A stretch of DNA of 64,000 nucleotides from positions 21,178,501-21,242,500 of the forward strand of contig OZ005618.1 of the NCBI GenBank assembly GCA_963930655.1, read 5' to 3'. Source of the stretch: Myrica gale. Taxonomy: Eukaryota; Streptophyta; Magnoliopsida; Fagales; Myricaceae. A model generated the notes under the pieces. That model searched no databases. It was given only the letters and a program-made list of their open reading frames with translations, and had not been told where the DNA came from. Each line of letters opens with the position of its first letter. Position 1 is the stretch's first letter. Both the position numbers and the translations under genes were made by a program. Below, piece by piece: positions 11,901 through 22,215 of the stretch.

Positions 11901-14900
11901 TATGCAATACTATCAATTGATTTACCATGTACACCAAAAAAATATTAGTGACAGGAGCTATCATCACTGCATAATTAACAGAAAATAATGAAATAAAGTT
12001 TCATACGCACGTTTTCCCTTGACTAGTGAAGAACCACATTGGGGACTCTGATTAACTTTCAAAGAGCATGTCAATTCAAGGAGTTTGGATTTGATTTCTT
12101 CTCTGATGCTAGCAGTCCCCTGACCCTGAAATGGAATTGCCTTCTTCTGAGGCTCCCAATAATAGGATTTCAACCAATCAAGTGCCTGAAATCATCAATC
12201 AAACACAAAGTTGTTGAAATTCCAAAGCTTTGAGACGAATATTTGCCAGCTTCCTTCTCATCTATGTAGGTGCCATAAGAGACAGACTGCTCATAACTAA
12301 TACAACAGAATGAGTACATGAGCTCAGATTCTAGCCGACATTCTCCCAACAAACTTCATACAGGTATATCATAGCAGAAAACTCATTACTGATACAAAAG
12401 GCCAGCACAAGCTGCACAACTTGGGTTGAAGTATGGACACTTCTAATATGCATAACAATTTCAGAAGTTTGAAAACCTTATTAAGATGTACAATCATGAA
12501 TTGCATTAATCAATTTACAAAAAAGAAGATATTTTTGCAATGACAGCAGAAACTGAGCATCTTGATGGTACGATTTTAATTAAAAAAAAAAAAAGGAACT
12601 GAAAATTGTTAACAAAAGGTGCACTTTTTGAACAAAAAATGAAGAATTTAGCGTGGTTTCTCCAATTGGTTATTATACTAGTAAAGCAGTTTAGAGAGCA
12701 TTTCACATATCTTCAGTCATAGCAGTAACAATTCCATTAAGTTGCAATTGAAAATGGTCAACCCCTAATGAAAACTACAAATACACAAACATGAGTGCAT
12801 TATGAATTCAGAGGTCTGTTAAGTTATCCTTGTATTATACCAGAGACGGTGGGGGATGTTCTGTTGTGTTGGGGTCAAGTTTGTGGATCCATTGGCTAAG
12901 GCTATTTGGAAGATGGTTCCGTTATGTATTTGGTGGTGTCTTTGGAGGGAGCGGAATAGTAGGTGTTTTGATGATGCAGCTTCATCTTTGGAGAGTTTGC
13001 AGGGCGTTTTCTTTTGTTCTCTCTTTCTCTGGGCAAATGCGATGTTGGGGGGTTCCTTTGTAGATTTTCATGATTTCATTAGCTTTTTTGCTTGTATGCT
13101 CTGAGTGATTCTTGTACTGTCTTCACTCTTTTTCTTTTTCTTTTCTAATAAAATTGTTCTTATTCATCAGTTTTTTTTAAAAAGATATAAATTACTTTCA
13201 ATGATAAAAGCAGATGTTTCAAACAAAAACAAAGATAAAGAGTTGACACGCTACAACCATCAATTGCTTCCACACAAGTAAAATACAAACTCAGCCATGG
13301 TATCCATGCATCATTTCAAGAAATTTCAGTTACTGCTATAGATAAAAGTAGGCGTTCTTTACGAAAGTAAGTATACGGCATTTTTTTCTCCATTTTCTCT
13401 TCCAAAAGTCTAGCATGCTTATAGCATGTTTTATAAGCCTAATTTGAAGTACCTCCGTATGTTATGGACCTTGTTTAACCTTGCAGCTTGTTTACTAGGC
13501 AGGAACCAAATTCTCAAGTGTCATTCTAGATTACAACTCGATGTTCTGAAACCAAAGACCAGAGGCTGAAGGCCTTCACCCCAAAACTGATATTAAGAAC
13601 TATACCCAGAGTAATTGTGATGCCTCTCATAATCCATCTTTTAAGGGGAGCAAGAAAAAGGCAAGCATTTCTTATATTTCTTGACAGGATTTCACCAGAA
13701 CAAAATTTTGCATTTGGTCTTCATCACACATAGAAGGAATGGCATGCTACAACCAATATTCTGTATTAACCTCCGGTCTACTAGTGAAAGCGGCTTGAGC
13801 CAGATCCAAAGCCTTTAGTACCATAAAGTTCCTATAAACCTAGAATTCTACAAGAAGCAGAATACCGTGTCTGAGAATCGAAGGAAAACACCGCCAATCC
13901 ACATGAATCAAGTATCCCATTCGTAATTAGATACAAGTTTGTAAACACAAACAGGAGGTTCCACTAATTTCCAGTTTTTTTACATGTTCTTATACCACTA
14001 CATAATTCTGAGGAATGTAGGTCAAACCAGCTCAACCATGTACTGCCTTTTTTCATTTTAACAATTCCAGTTCTAGAAGCTAATTTTTCCACCTTTCAAA
14101 GTTTTAGGACTATGAACTCTACCATTTTAGAATTACAAGAAAATAACTTATCCTAAAAGAGAATGTATCCGTTTGATTTCCATTATTTTGGGGTACATCA
14201 TGGAACGCTTGGGTGTATTTAACTGATTACTTGCTTTGTCATGCAAGCTCTCAGCGACTATTCAAGCAAATTTTGATGAGATAGCTACGCTTCCAATACA
14301 AAACGAAGTTGCTCTGGGCATAACGGGCCGATCTACCCCTAAGTTAGCAGGAATATTTGGCATATCAGAGTCAGTTCTTTGCCAACACACAAGATGCCTT
14401 TTATTCTTAAAAGTGCAAGTATATGATGCGATATATGTGTTCTATGTTGACCATTGACAACTTAAGGAGGAAGGGAGTATGCTTGATGGAGTGGTGCTAC
14501 TTGTGTAAGAGGGACGGAGAAATGGTTGATCATATCCTTATTCATTGCACGGTGGCGAGAGTATTGTGGGCGCATGTGCTGAGTATTCTCAACTATGATT
14601 GGGTTATGCCTAGGAAGGTGGTGGATGTTTTGGTTGCGTTTGCAACAAAAAATTTTACCTCTTAAAATTTTAACACAATAAAAAATTCAAATATAATCTC
14701 TTTCTCCCCCTCAAATCATTACTTTTCACTATAATAAATATAAAAAATTATCTCTCTTCACTTTTTCACCAAATCTAATACCCTAAAATTTTAACTCCCC
14801 AAAATTTACATCTCAAACACACCCTTTGTATTGTTGGAGGAGGAAGTTTGAGAATCCCAACGCCTCGGCCATTTGGAAGATGATCCCGGCTTGCATATGG

Positions 14901-17900
14901 TGGAGTTTGTGGAAGGAAAGGAATGGGAGATGTTTTGAGGACAAGGCTATGCCTTCGGATTGTTTGGGGGGTTCTATGTTGCATTCTCTTTTTATGTGGG
15001 CTAATTCAGTCTTAGGTTTTCCTTTTGAAGGTTTTCCGGATTTTCTGAGTTTTTTTAGCTTGTTTGATTTAGTGTTTTCAATATAATATCTTGTACTGTC
15101 AACTCTCTTTTTCTTTAATAAAGTTTAACTTACTTATAAAAAAATGATGCGATATCTGGTCTAACCACCAGCCCAGTTTAGACCAAACTTGGCATGAGCA
15201 AAAAGAATTTCTAATCCTGACTCTTGAAATGTCCTCTAAACATTTCAACATATAGAACAATGAAATTGGTAGTGCTAGAGGTTACGTGATTTAGAAACCG
15301 GCATAAAATAGAAATTAGATTGCACACTATCTCACTCCCATTGGAAATAAATATTCCTTTGCAACACCCACAACAAGCATACTTTTGGCAAGAGTGAAAC
15401 TTACCTTAACCGAGGCCCTACGAACTGTCTTGAGTGCAGGAAGTTCACGATGAGATCCCTCTAGAATTATAGCAAATAAATGCAGAGCAACATTACTTCT
15501 CTATGAGAGTCCATTCATTTTTTTTTTTTTGATAAGTAAGCCAATCTTATTAAAAAAAAATAAAAACAGGAACACACAACAGCAGGATCAACAGTACAAG
15601 AGAATATACTGAAGAAACCAAATACAAAGGACCAAATAACGCCAAAAAGAACCCGCCCAACAAAAACCCGCCCTTGCCAACAAGAACCCCCCTTCCCAAC
15701 AAGACCCCCCTTGCGAACAAGAACCCACCCTACAAAAATCTCCCAAAACAACAAACCACCCAAACGAACCCCCTATCAATCTAGCCCATGGCTCTTAGGC
15801 ATCCGAGCTATCGAGAGAGACCCGTCATAGTTAACTGAAGACTTCAATCCCTGCAATTCTCTGATCATCTTCCCCTTAGATTTTCGATACTTTTTCGTAC
15901 AAGGCTGCACCCGATCCCGTTCCAACGCTACAAAGAGATCTCTCAGTTTTTCCTCTTGACCACCACATGACAGCCCAACCATATGACCCACAGAGGAGAC
16001 CATATCTAAAACCCACGCCGGAGATTCACCGTCCAAAACGTTACTAGGGACACTAAGAGCATGGGAAGAAACCGCAAGAACTGGTCCAAGAGAACACTCT
16101 CCCACCTCCTGACCACCTAAGAGGGACCCAAAAGAAGGAGCCATCACTGCCCGCTCCCTCGCGTTGTCACACCGTTCCACAATGGTAGTTTGCAGCTCAG
16201 ACGAGAGCTGACCTACGGGACTGCCCGAGATACTCCCAGCAAGCCCAACGACCCCATCAAACCCAACAAGCCCAGACCCCCCTTCGGTCACTACCAAAGC
16301 CCCCGATACACTATCTAAGGCCTCCGGTTCACCAACCCCAGCAAGCCCAGTGCTCTGATCAGACGAGAGCATTCCCGTGCACGTTCCTTCATCAAGAGGA
16401 CTACTATTTTCCGGCGTAACCTCCGGCGCCGGAAGTGATGCCGGGCAGTCGCCATCCACGACAGAAGGTGCCGACGCGTGAGAATCCGTCGCCGGCGAGT
16501 GGGTATCACCAGCTCCCTTGCCTCCGAGACCCGATAACTTAGCTTCAGCAAGAAACACATCATTTTCCGGCGTAACCTCCGGCGCCGGAAGAGCCTCCGT
16601 GCAGTCGCCAGCGACACCAGAAGTCGCCGGCGAGTGGGTATCCGCCCCTGGTGGCGAGTGGGTAACTCCACCATGCTGGCCTCCGAGATCCACAACGCCA
16701 GAGACGAGAGGGGGAGCTGATTCGACCCGGGTCCCCAAAATCCCAACCGAGTCCTCTGGGCCTCCAAGATTCGGCCCAACTAGTCGGCCCGGAGGAATAG
16801 CCTTGCATCCCATCCCACCTAAATTCGGCCCAGCAATTTGATCCCTTCCCCTTCCCCTTCCAAGCCGCATACCAACATCCGGGTCAGGGTCCAAATGCAA
16901 GACACCCGACCCATACTCACTTCCCATCATCTCAAGAAGCTCTTCCACCTCTTTTCGAATTCCCAACAGCTTGTTTCTCCACTCAGACACGTAAAGTGCT
17001 ATACCGACAGCCGCCTCTGCAGTTAAAGGCTGGCCCTTGAAAACTGAAATGTCAGCCTTCAAAATCTGGCCCTTCGTCTTCCCCACTCCATCCCCACTTG
17101 CTCCAACCCCCTCCACCACCGGAGACTGCCCCCCTAACCTTTCCCCCAACTGTCCCTTCTTGAGAACTTCAGCAAAGGAGAGCTCTCTACGCACTCCAGC
17201 CCCAAACGAACCCTCTTTCCGACTATTAAGCTGACTGAGGTGAATCACAACCTCCTGAAACACATCGGCTAGCTTCTTCCAACCAACTCCCTCCTTTCCT
17301 TCCGGTATCATAACCACGCCCTGCCTGCGCCCCCCTCCAAACTCTGCGATAGCAACAAATCTCCCAGCTTTGTTGCTGCACCTTTGCGCCAAGAAGCCCC
17401 GAGAAGCTTCATTAAATTTAACAACAACCTCCTCCGTAAAGGCAACCAGCTGCACCCTACGAACCAAGTTCACAATCCAATCAGCTCCATACCTCCCAAG
17501 GGAGATCGAGCTCACAACTTTGCGACTCCACTCCGACAGTTGGACAACTCCATTGACTAAAACAGAGACCTGGAACTCCTTAGCTTCAACACTGAAGCGA
17601 CGGGAAAAAGACATCAGAACAACCTAACTACAGAGACACGAGGGAGACATAAGGACAACCTAACTAACCAAGGACAACAACTGCCGGAAAAACAGACAAG
17701 AGAGACACCGGACTCTCAATCTGAAAAGTCTAAACAGAAACCACTACTAGGATATTGTCATTGAAAGAAACCTCTGTCTCTGCATATGTTTGCAGGGGAA
17801 TACGAATATTAGAGGAAGCAAAGCCAAGCAAAGGGGAAGTTCTTCGCTACTAGAGTTCAGTTACAGTTCATAAAATGTAATATTGACTGAGAAATCATGA

Positions 17901-18601
17901 GCAAAAAACACATGCCTTACAGTTCAGCGCCATCATGTTAGACAGGGTGTACAAAAAATGAGTACTAGAGTTCTTTATGAGTAGGGTGGAAGGGTAATAG
18001 CATAGACTATCACGTACACCAATTGCAAGTATCATAAAATACAATGACAGAAAATTTATAAACAAATTATGATAGAGCCATGTTAAAATAAATAGCTAAA
18101 GGTGCTTACCATGACGAATATCAATCAGCATTCTTGGAATACCAATTGCATCAGCTGCCACAGCAATTGAAACCTCTGTTTTTTTACGTGTCTTCTCCAC
18201 AAGACCGTTCACAAGCCTTAAGAAACAAGAACTCATGTGTGAACATAATGTCCATAATGTGCATACATGCAAACAGGATACTAAACCAACTCTATGCATA
18301 AGAGTGACGGGCCAATATGAGTGAAATTTGGTAATATTGGCCTCTTACAACTTTCCAGGTTGTATGATAATTGTAGTGCAGTTGATTGAGTATTCTTTCC
18401 CCCATAATAGCTTAGTGGCATGGTTCTAGAACATCCTCACAAAAGCCACACCCCCAAATTAGAAGGTAGACTGACTAACTTGGTCACTATGAAAGATGAA
18501 TCCTAAACGTCCACTATATGTTTCACACCAGCTATGGGGTATATAGACACGCAACTTTCAGACTAATAGGATTACTACGTCAATATGTCATAGTTATCTC
18601 A

Positions 18602-18637
<36 letters not shown>

Positions 18638-19814
18638 CTTTTATCATCACTGGATTTAACTTCACATATATTGCACTTCCACACCTCCTCCAGAAGGAAA
18701 GAATGAATAGGTGGAATAAATAAAAGGAAACTCACCTTATAATTGCCATGCAATACAACATCGCCAACATTTCCTCTGAAAGTGAACCATTGTTGGCTTG
18801 TTGCCCTCTACAATTATGAGGCACCATCACAAGAAAACAAATGTAGTTAACTTGTGGCCATAGCATACAACATATATCAAAATAAAATTTCACACTGGCA
18901 ATACTTGCAGGTGACACCTTCAAAAAGAAGAAAAACACACAAAGCAAAATCCCAAAGTTCCCTAGGACTTGCAAGGGATACAAATTCATAAAATCCGACT
19001 TGGTAGTAAGTTCCCTTTCTTCATCAATAATTTTTCGTGTAACCTGAGCTATGAATAAACTGCACATAATTCTAACATGGAGAACAAAAGACATTAAATA
19101 GATTCAGTACAGACAAGAAGGGTCACCTAAAGTGAGGATCTCTTTGCTGAATTTCAATAATAGAAGCCGTAACTTCAACTGTCACTGGAAGACATCCTCT
19201 GCTCTGCCATGCCAAAATCTGAACACCCCAAAAAGAATTCAGAACTATGAGTTACGGAGCCTCTGCTTGGTTTCTGAGAAAATGTTCAAGAGAAAGAAAG
19301 ACATTGTACTATTTGATTTAAATAAAACCAATTACTCGTTCCCCAAAAGCAACAGCTGCAAAATACATAGCATTTAAAACTATCCTCTCATAAATTTGCT
19401 TCTTTTCTTTTTTGCCAATCCAATGATTCCAAACGTTCTATTATTTCTACTTATCAACAAAAAAAACGTTCTATTATTTCTCCCCAAAAGAATGTAATTT
19501 TCCTCAGAAACAAGTAGACAAATTCAGGAATAGAGCTTCTTTTTTTTTCCAAACGTCGGCTACACCTACGAAGGAGAAGTTTCACTTGGAAACAATTAGA
19601 AACAGAGCATTTGAGGTTCAGAGTGACTTTTTACTCTTTTAAGAGCCGAAGCTACTGACTCCGGGGAGTCTGAGAAGAGAGAGTACTCGACGAAGAGCCA
19701 CTCGTCCCAGTTCAACCAGGGGACCAATTTATGACCGGACGACGACGGCGCTGATGAGGACGTCTCATAATTATCCATCATTTCTTCTTCTTCAAATTTT
19801 AAAAGCGACCCCAT
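8943..19814 (-). CDS. LAS1: LAS1-like pre-rRNA (ITS2) endonuclease, nine exons
   Basis: LAS1 is the HEPN nuclease that cuts ITS2 during 27S/60S pre-rRNA processing in the nucleolus, with Grc3/NOL9 as partner. Exons: 19814-19635, 19218-19127, 18807-18736, 18216-18110, 15460-15405, 12185-12011, 11418-11335, 10885-10598, 9784-8943. All junctions are GT-AG, and phases agree throughout to give 631 codons plus TAA. Diagnostic stretches are VPWLNWDEWLFVEYSLFSDS (exon 1), LAWQSRGCLPVTVEVTAS (exon 2), SEEMLAMLYCMAIIRLVNGL (exons 3-4) and ALDWLKSYYWEPQKKAIP (exon 6). The HEPN catalytic motif RxxxxH is RHEGSH, residues 149-154, split between exons 4 and 5. The C-terminal half (exons 8-9) is helical, then low-complexity, and ends near WKRVGEDELLAIESGLRKW. 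Introns 4 (2.65 kb) and 5 (3.2 kb) carry LINE insertions. The exon 7 frame is the least certain part of the model. Confidence 0.9.
10929..10995 (-). mobile_element. Severely 5'-truncated LINE 3' end in LAS1 intron 7
   Basis: Read on the minus strand, it has the 3'-terminal signature shared by the LINE copies in this window: TTTGTACTG, a T-rich tract, AATAAAATTTCTTACTTATC, then poly(A). No coding part is visible. The 5' boundary is not defined. Confidence 0.7.
12838..13172 (+). mobile_element. LINE ORF2 3' fragment in LAS1 intron 5
   Basis: Encodes, with a frameshift near 12870, the C-terminal tail of a plant L1-type ORF2 beyond the reverse-transcriptase zinc-binding domain: AIWKMVPLCIWWCLWRERN...RCF...SLFLWANAMLGG. 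It is followed by a 3'UTR with TTGTACTG, a TTTTTCTTTTTCTTTTC tract, AATAAAATTGTTCTTATTCATC and a short T-rich end. It is 5'-truncated, and antisense to the host gene. Confidence 0.8.
14435..15143 (+). mobile_element. 5'-truncated LINE with 12-bp target duplication, split by a MITE
   Basis: Flanked by ATGATGCGATAT at 14423-14434 and 15144-15155. The left part codes for the zf-RVT domain of ORF2 (TIDNLRRKGVCLMEWCYLCK..., ending with the HILIHC cysteine/histidine pair). After the MITE insertion the reading resumes as CWRRKFENPNASAIWKMIP and runs to the ORF2 C-terminus near 15085. The 3'UTR (CTTGTACTG, AATAAAG, CTTACTTAT, poly-A) ends at the target duplication. Plus strand, antisense to LAS1 intron 5. 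Confidence 0.88.
14632..14824. mobile_element. Tourist-like MITE copy A (PIF/Harbinger type)
   Basis: A 193-bp AT-rich insertion with ends GGTTGCGTTTG and the complement of CAAACACACCC, flanked by TTT on both sides. Removing it and one TTT restores an open LINE ORF2 frame (VDV-L-YCWRRKF), so the boundaries are supported by the coding sequence it interrupts. Related copies lie at 29831, 57548 and 61512. Confidence 0.8.
15518..17750 (-). mobile_element. ORF1-only LINE derivative (half-LINE) in LAS1 intron 4
   Basis: The minus-strand element consists of a 5' leader, one complete ORF1 (17614-15776), about 240 bp of 3'UTR with TTGTACTG and AATAAGATTGGCTTACTTATC, and a poly(A) tract seen as T's at 15518-15530. 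ORF1 stops and the text passes straight into 3'UTR; no endonuclease or reverse-transcriptase coding lies between. The 3' end matches the ORF2-bearing fragments nearby. The 5' boundary (about 17750) and target duplication were not found. Confidence 0.72.
15776..17614 (-). CDS. LINE ORF1 protein, intact 612-codon ORF
   Basis: Encodes a retrotransposon ORF1-type protein of the kind found upstream of endonuclease/RT ORF2 in woody-eudicot L1 elements. Residues 1 to about 150 form a compact domain (FSVEAKEFQVSV...WSRKVVSSISLGRYGADW...GRFVAIAEFGGGRRQGVVMIPEGKEGVGWKKLADVFQEVVIHL), perhaps a nucleic-acid-binding fold resembling PUR-alpha (weak inference). The middle is low-complexity and Pro/Gly/Ser-rich with an internal duplication, since LPAPEVTPEN occurs twice. 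The C-terminus has the ELQGLKSSVNYD motif I associate with the end of these ORF1 proteins. No frameshift or stop is present, unlike its decayed relative at 20497. It lies antisense to nothing: it is in the same orientation as LAS1, inside intron 4. It could be a host-expressed ORF, but a mobile-element origin is much more likely. Confidence 0.8.
   Translation of the reverse strand: MSFSRRFSVEAKEFQVSVLVNGVVQLSEWSRKVVSSISLGRYGADWIVNLVRRVQLVAFTEEVVVKFNEASRGFLAQRCSNKAGRFVAIAEFGGGRRQGVVMIPEGKEGVGWKKLADVFQEVVIHLSQLNSRKEGSFGAGVRRELSFAEVLKKGQLGERLGGQSPVVEGVGASGDGVGKTKGQILKADISVFKGQPLTAEAAVGIALYVSEWRNKLLGIRKEVEELLEMMGSEYGSGVLHLDPDPDVGMRLGRGRGRDQIAGPNLGGMGCKAIPPGRLVGPNLGGPEDSVGILGTRVESAPPLVSGVVDLGGQHGGVTHSPPGADTHSPATSGVAGDCTEALPAPEVTPENDVFLAEAKLSGLGGKGAGDTHSPATDSHASAPSVVDGDCPASLPAPEVTPENSSPLDEGTCTGMLSSDQSTGLAGVGEPEALDSVSGALVVTEGGSGLVGFDGVVGLAGSISGSPVGQLSSELQTTIVERCDNARERAVMAPSFGSLLGGQEVGECSLGPVLAVSSHALSVPSNVLDGESPAWVLDMVSSVGHMVGLSCGGQEEKLRDLFVALERDRVQPCTKKYRKSKGKMIRELQGLKSSVNYDGSLSIARMPKSHGLD
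18605..18634. repeat. (AG)n microsatellite in LAS1 intron 3 region
   Basis: Fifteen AG units between exons 4 and 3 of the LAS1-like gene. Confidence 0.9.
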
Positions 19815-19860
19815 TGAACTCTCTCTTTCTCTCCCTCTCCCTCTCCCTCTTTAAAGCATT

Positions 19861-19907
19861 AAACCCTAATCCTGATTTTCTACCGTTCTATAAACATTAA
19901 ACCCTAA
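19861..19907. promoter_or_regulatory. Two telo-box motifs upstream of LAS1
   Basis: AAACCCTAA occurs exactly at 19861-19869 and 19899-19907, which is 47-93 bp upstream of the LAS1 ATG. Telo-boxes near the transcription start are a known feature of plant ribosomal-protein and ribosome-biogenesis promoters, which fits the gene's role. A CT-rich leader lies between the boxes and the ATG. Confidence 0.75.
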
Positions 19908-19950
19908 TCCTTCTGAAAACGCGATGTCAGTAGCTTTTGAACTGCTGTTT

Positions 19951-20395
19951 TTTTTTAATAAGTAAGATGAATATTATTAAAAAGAAATTTTTTTTATAAG
20001 TAAGATGAATATTATTAAAAAAAAAAAAAAAGAGGTGAAATCAGTACAAAGATTGTATTGAAGTCACTCAAAGCATACAAATAAAGAAACTAAGTAAATC
20101 AAAATAGTCCACAAAACAACCCCCAACAAAGCATTAGCCCAGAAGAAAAGAGAAAGAAACATATCGTCCTGCAAGCTCCTTAGGCTATCTGAATCTTCAA
20201 AACACCTTATATTCCACTCCCTCCAAAGGCATCACCAAACACACGCTGGAATCATCTCCCAAATAACATTGGCTGAAGGATCCTTAAAATTCCTACCCCA
20301 ACAAGACAAGACATCATCCACCTTTTCGGTCATAATCCAATGAACATTCAAGATACCAAGGAAGTTCCAAGATTTAAAAGTTTGGAATAAAGACG
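19951..20395 (-). mobile_element. LINE ORF2 3' fragment, minus strand
   Basis: On the minus strand it reads KVDDVLSCWGRNFKDPSANVIWEMIPACVW, a stop, then CLWREWN..RCFEDSDSLRSLQ: the ORF2 C-terminus, followed by TTTGTACTG, AATAATATTCATCTTACTTAT and poly(A). The terminal tail (AATAATATTCATCTTACTTAT plus A/T run) is duplicated in tandem at 19951-20025. It lies upstream of the LAS1 promoter. Confidence 0.8.
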
Positions 20396-20399
20396 TTGA

Positions 20400-22215
20400 T
20401 TGCTTTGGTTGTTAGCCTTCTAGTTAGTTGTTCAAGTTGAGTGTTCTGTAGCAGTAGCAATCCGCTGTTAGTGTGTGTTGTTTGAGGTTATTTCTTATGG
20501 GTTTTTACCGGAGTTTTAGAGTCGAAGCCAAGGAGTTTCATGTGCTTGTTAGTGATGGTGGTGCAGTTAGGTTCATGGAATGGAGTAGAAAGGCTGTAAG
20601 TTCGATTTCTATGGGGAAATTTGGAGCCGTGTTGATGGTTAATATGGCTCATAAACTGATGGCAGATGCAGGGGACCGATCTTTTGTCTCGAAAGCCAAT
20701 GATGTATTGTGAGCTTTCCTAGCATAGAGGTGTGCGAATATGGCGGGAAGGTACGTAGCCATCTCTGAATTTGGTGAAGGCAGACGTAGGGGAGCGGTTC
20801 TCGTTCCGGAAGGCAAGGAAAGAGAAGGGTGGAAGTCACTAGCTGGGGTGTTCCAGGAGGTGATTATTCACCTCCGTATGGGTGAAGTTTTAAGTAGAAA
20901 TAAGAGGCAGCATCTTTTTGGTCGGGCGGGACTGAGGGGAAGGCTCTCTTTCACTGAAGTAGTAAAGAAAGGAAAGTCCACAATGACATAGGAAGGCAGG
21001 CGTTGTCTGTAGGGTGTTTTGCAGAAGATGGCAAAAAAGAAGATTTGTCTTTGCAAGGGCAGAAAACGCATGCAAACCAGGTGGCTGTTTTTGCCAAGGA
21101 TATGGGGAAAATGAAAGATGTCGTTACACTTTCCAAGAGCCATGCATTTATTCTTGGGGTGGCCGGCAGTGAGGCTCCTGATGTGTCTCTTTGGAGGACA
21201 AATTTGTTGGGATTACGACAAGAGCTAGATGAATTACTTGTGTTTATGGGTTATGAGTTTGAGGCGGGCTCCTTGCTTATGATCCAGGGTGATGGGTTGG
21301 GCCCAATCGTGTCTAGCCAAGACGGGGCGGGATGGTCTCAACCAGAGGTGGGTTTGCCTGGGGACCGGGTGATGGGTCGGGCCTAATCCTCGTCTGGGCC
21401 AGAGGCCTTAGCTGGCTCTTCGAGGGCCCTGGAAGGTACGACTGGTGGGGTTCTACACGGGTCCGAGTCGGGATTCGTTGAGGTTGGAGTAGCAGAGATT
21501 GGCGGCTCGGCTGGTGGTGCTACCCACCTTCCGTCGGCGGTAGCCCACTCGACGACGCCTTCTATGGTGACCGACGAACTCCTAGAGGCTATACTGACGC
21601 CAGGGATGACATCAGAAATTTTCTCTCTTGATTGCCGACAAGGACCGATCCTCTTCTGGGGCGCCTAAGTTGGGGCATGGTGGATCTCGGGGGCTTCCTT
21701 TTGTTGTCGAAGTCAACTCTCTCCAGTCGGAGGCTTTGCCGGAGCTCCCTTTGGCTGTCGATGCCTCTGTTTTGGGGATGTCGCCGGTTGGAGATGCCTC
21801 TGTTTTGGGGCCTCTGGTGTCGGAAGGAGCTCCTTCTTCTGGGATTGTGGGTACAATCAAGCTAAGGGGTGTTGAAGATTGCGAGGAGAAGATGTTGGTG
21901 GGAGGGTCTTCTGTGGTGCAGGACTTGCAGTTGGTAGCTTGTGAGGGTGGTGTTGTGGTTCCTTCAACACTATCAGTGGAGGATGGGGTGGTAGTTTCGG
22001 GTCCTAAAGAGGGAGGGGAGTGAGTGCCGACGGTGTTGGGTCTTCTAAGCTTCGTTGGGAACCTTTGCAGGTACGGTTTCCTAAGTCTAAATGGGTGTTG
22101 AAAATGGTTTCCTTTTTCAGGAAAATGGTGAGGATGTCTTTGTGAGGGGTATGAAGACAAATTGATAGAGTTGTTATAGTAGATAATTTCGTTTTTTTTG
22201 TTTAATAAAAAAATA
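20400..22215 (+). pseudogene. Decayed ORF1-only LINE derivative
   Basis: Plus strand, head to head with the fragment before it. The ORF1 start at 20497 (MGFYRSFRVEAKEFHVLV...WSRKAVSSISMGKFG) and later blocks (AGRYVAISEFGEGRRRGAVLVPEGKEREGWKSLAGVFQEVIIHL at 20743 on; SFTEVVKKGK; EGYEDKLIELL near 22145) align with the intact ORF1 at 15776-17614. Stops and frameshifts separate the blocks. As in the intact element, ORF1 text passes directly into a short 3' tail (TTTAATAAAAAAATAAG at about 22200) with no ORF2. Confidence 0.75.

Noticed and set aside
16315..17627. ORFs of 62-154 codons in other frames of the LINE ORF1
   Set aside because: They are shadows of the 612-codon frame, produced by its GC-rich codons.
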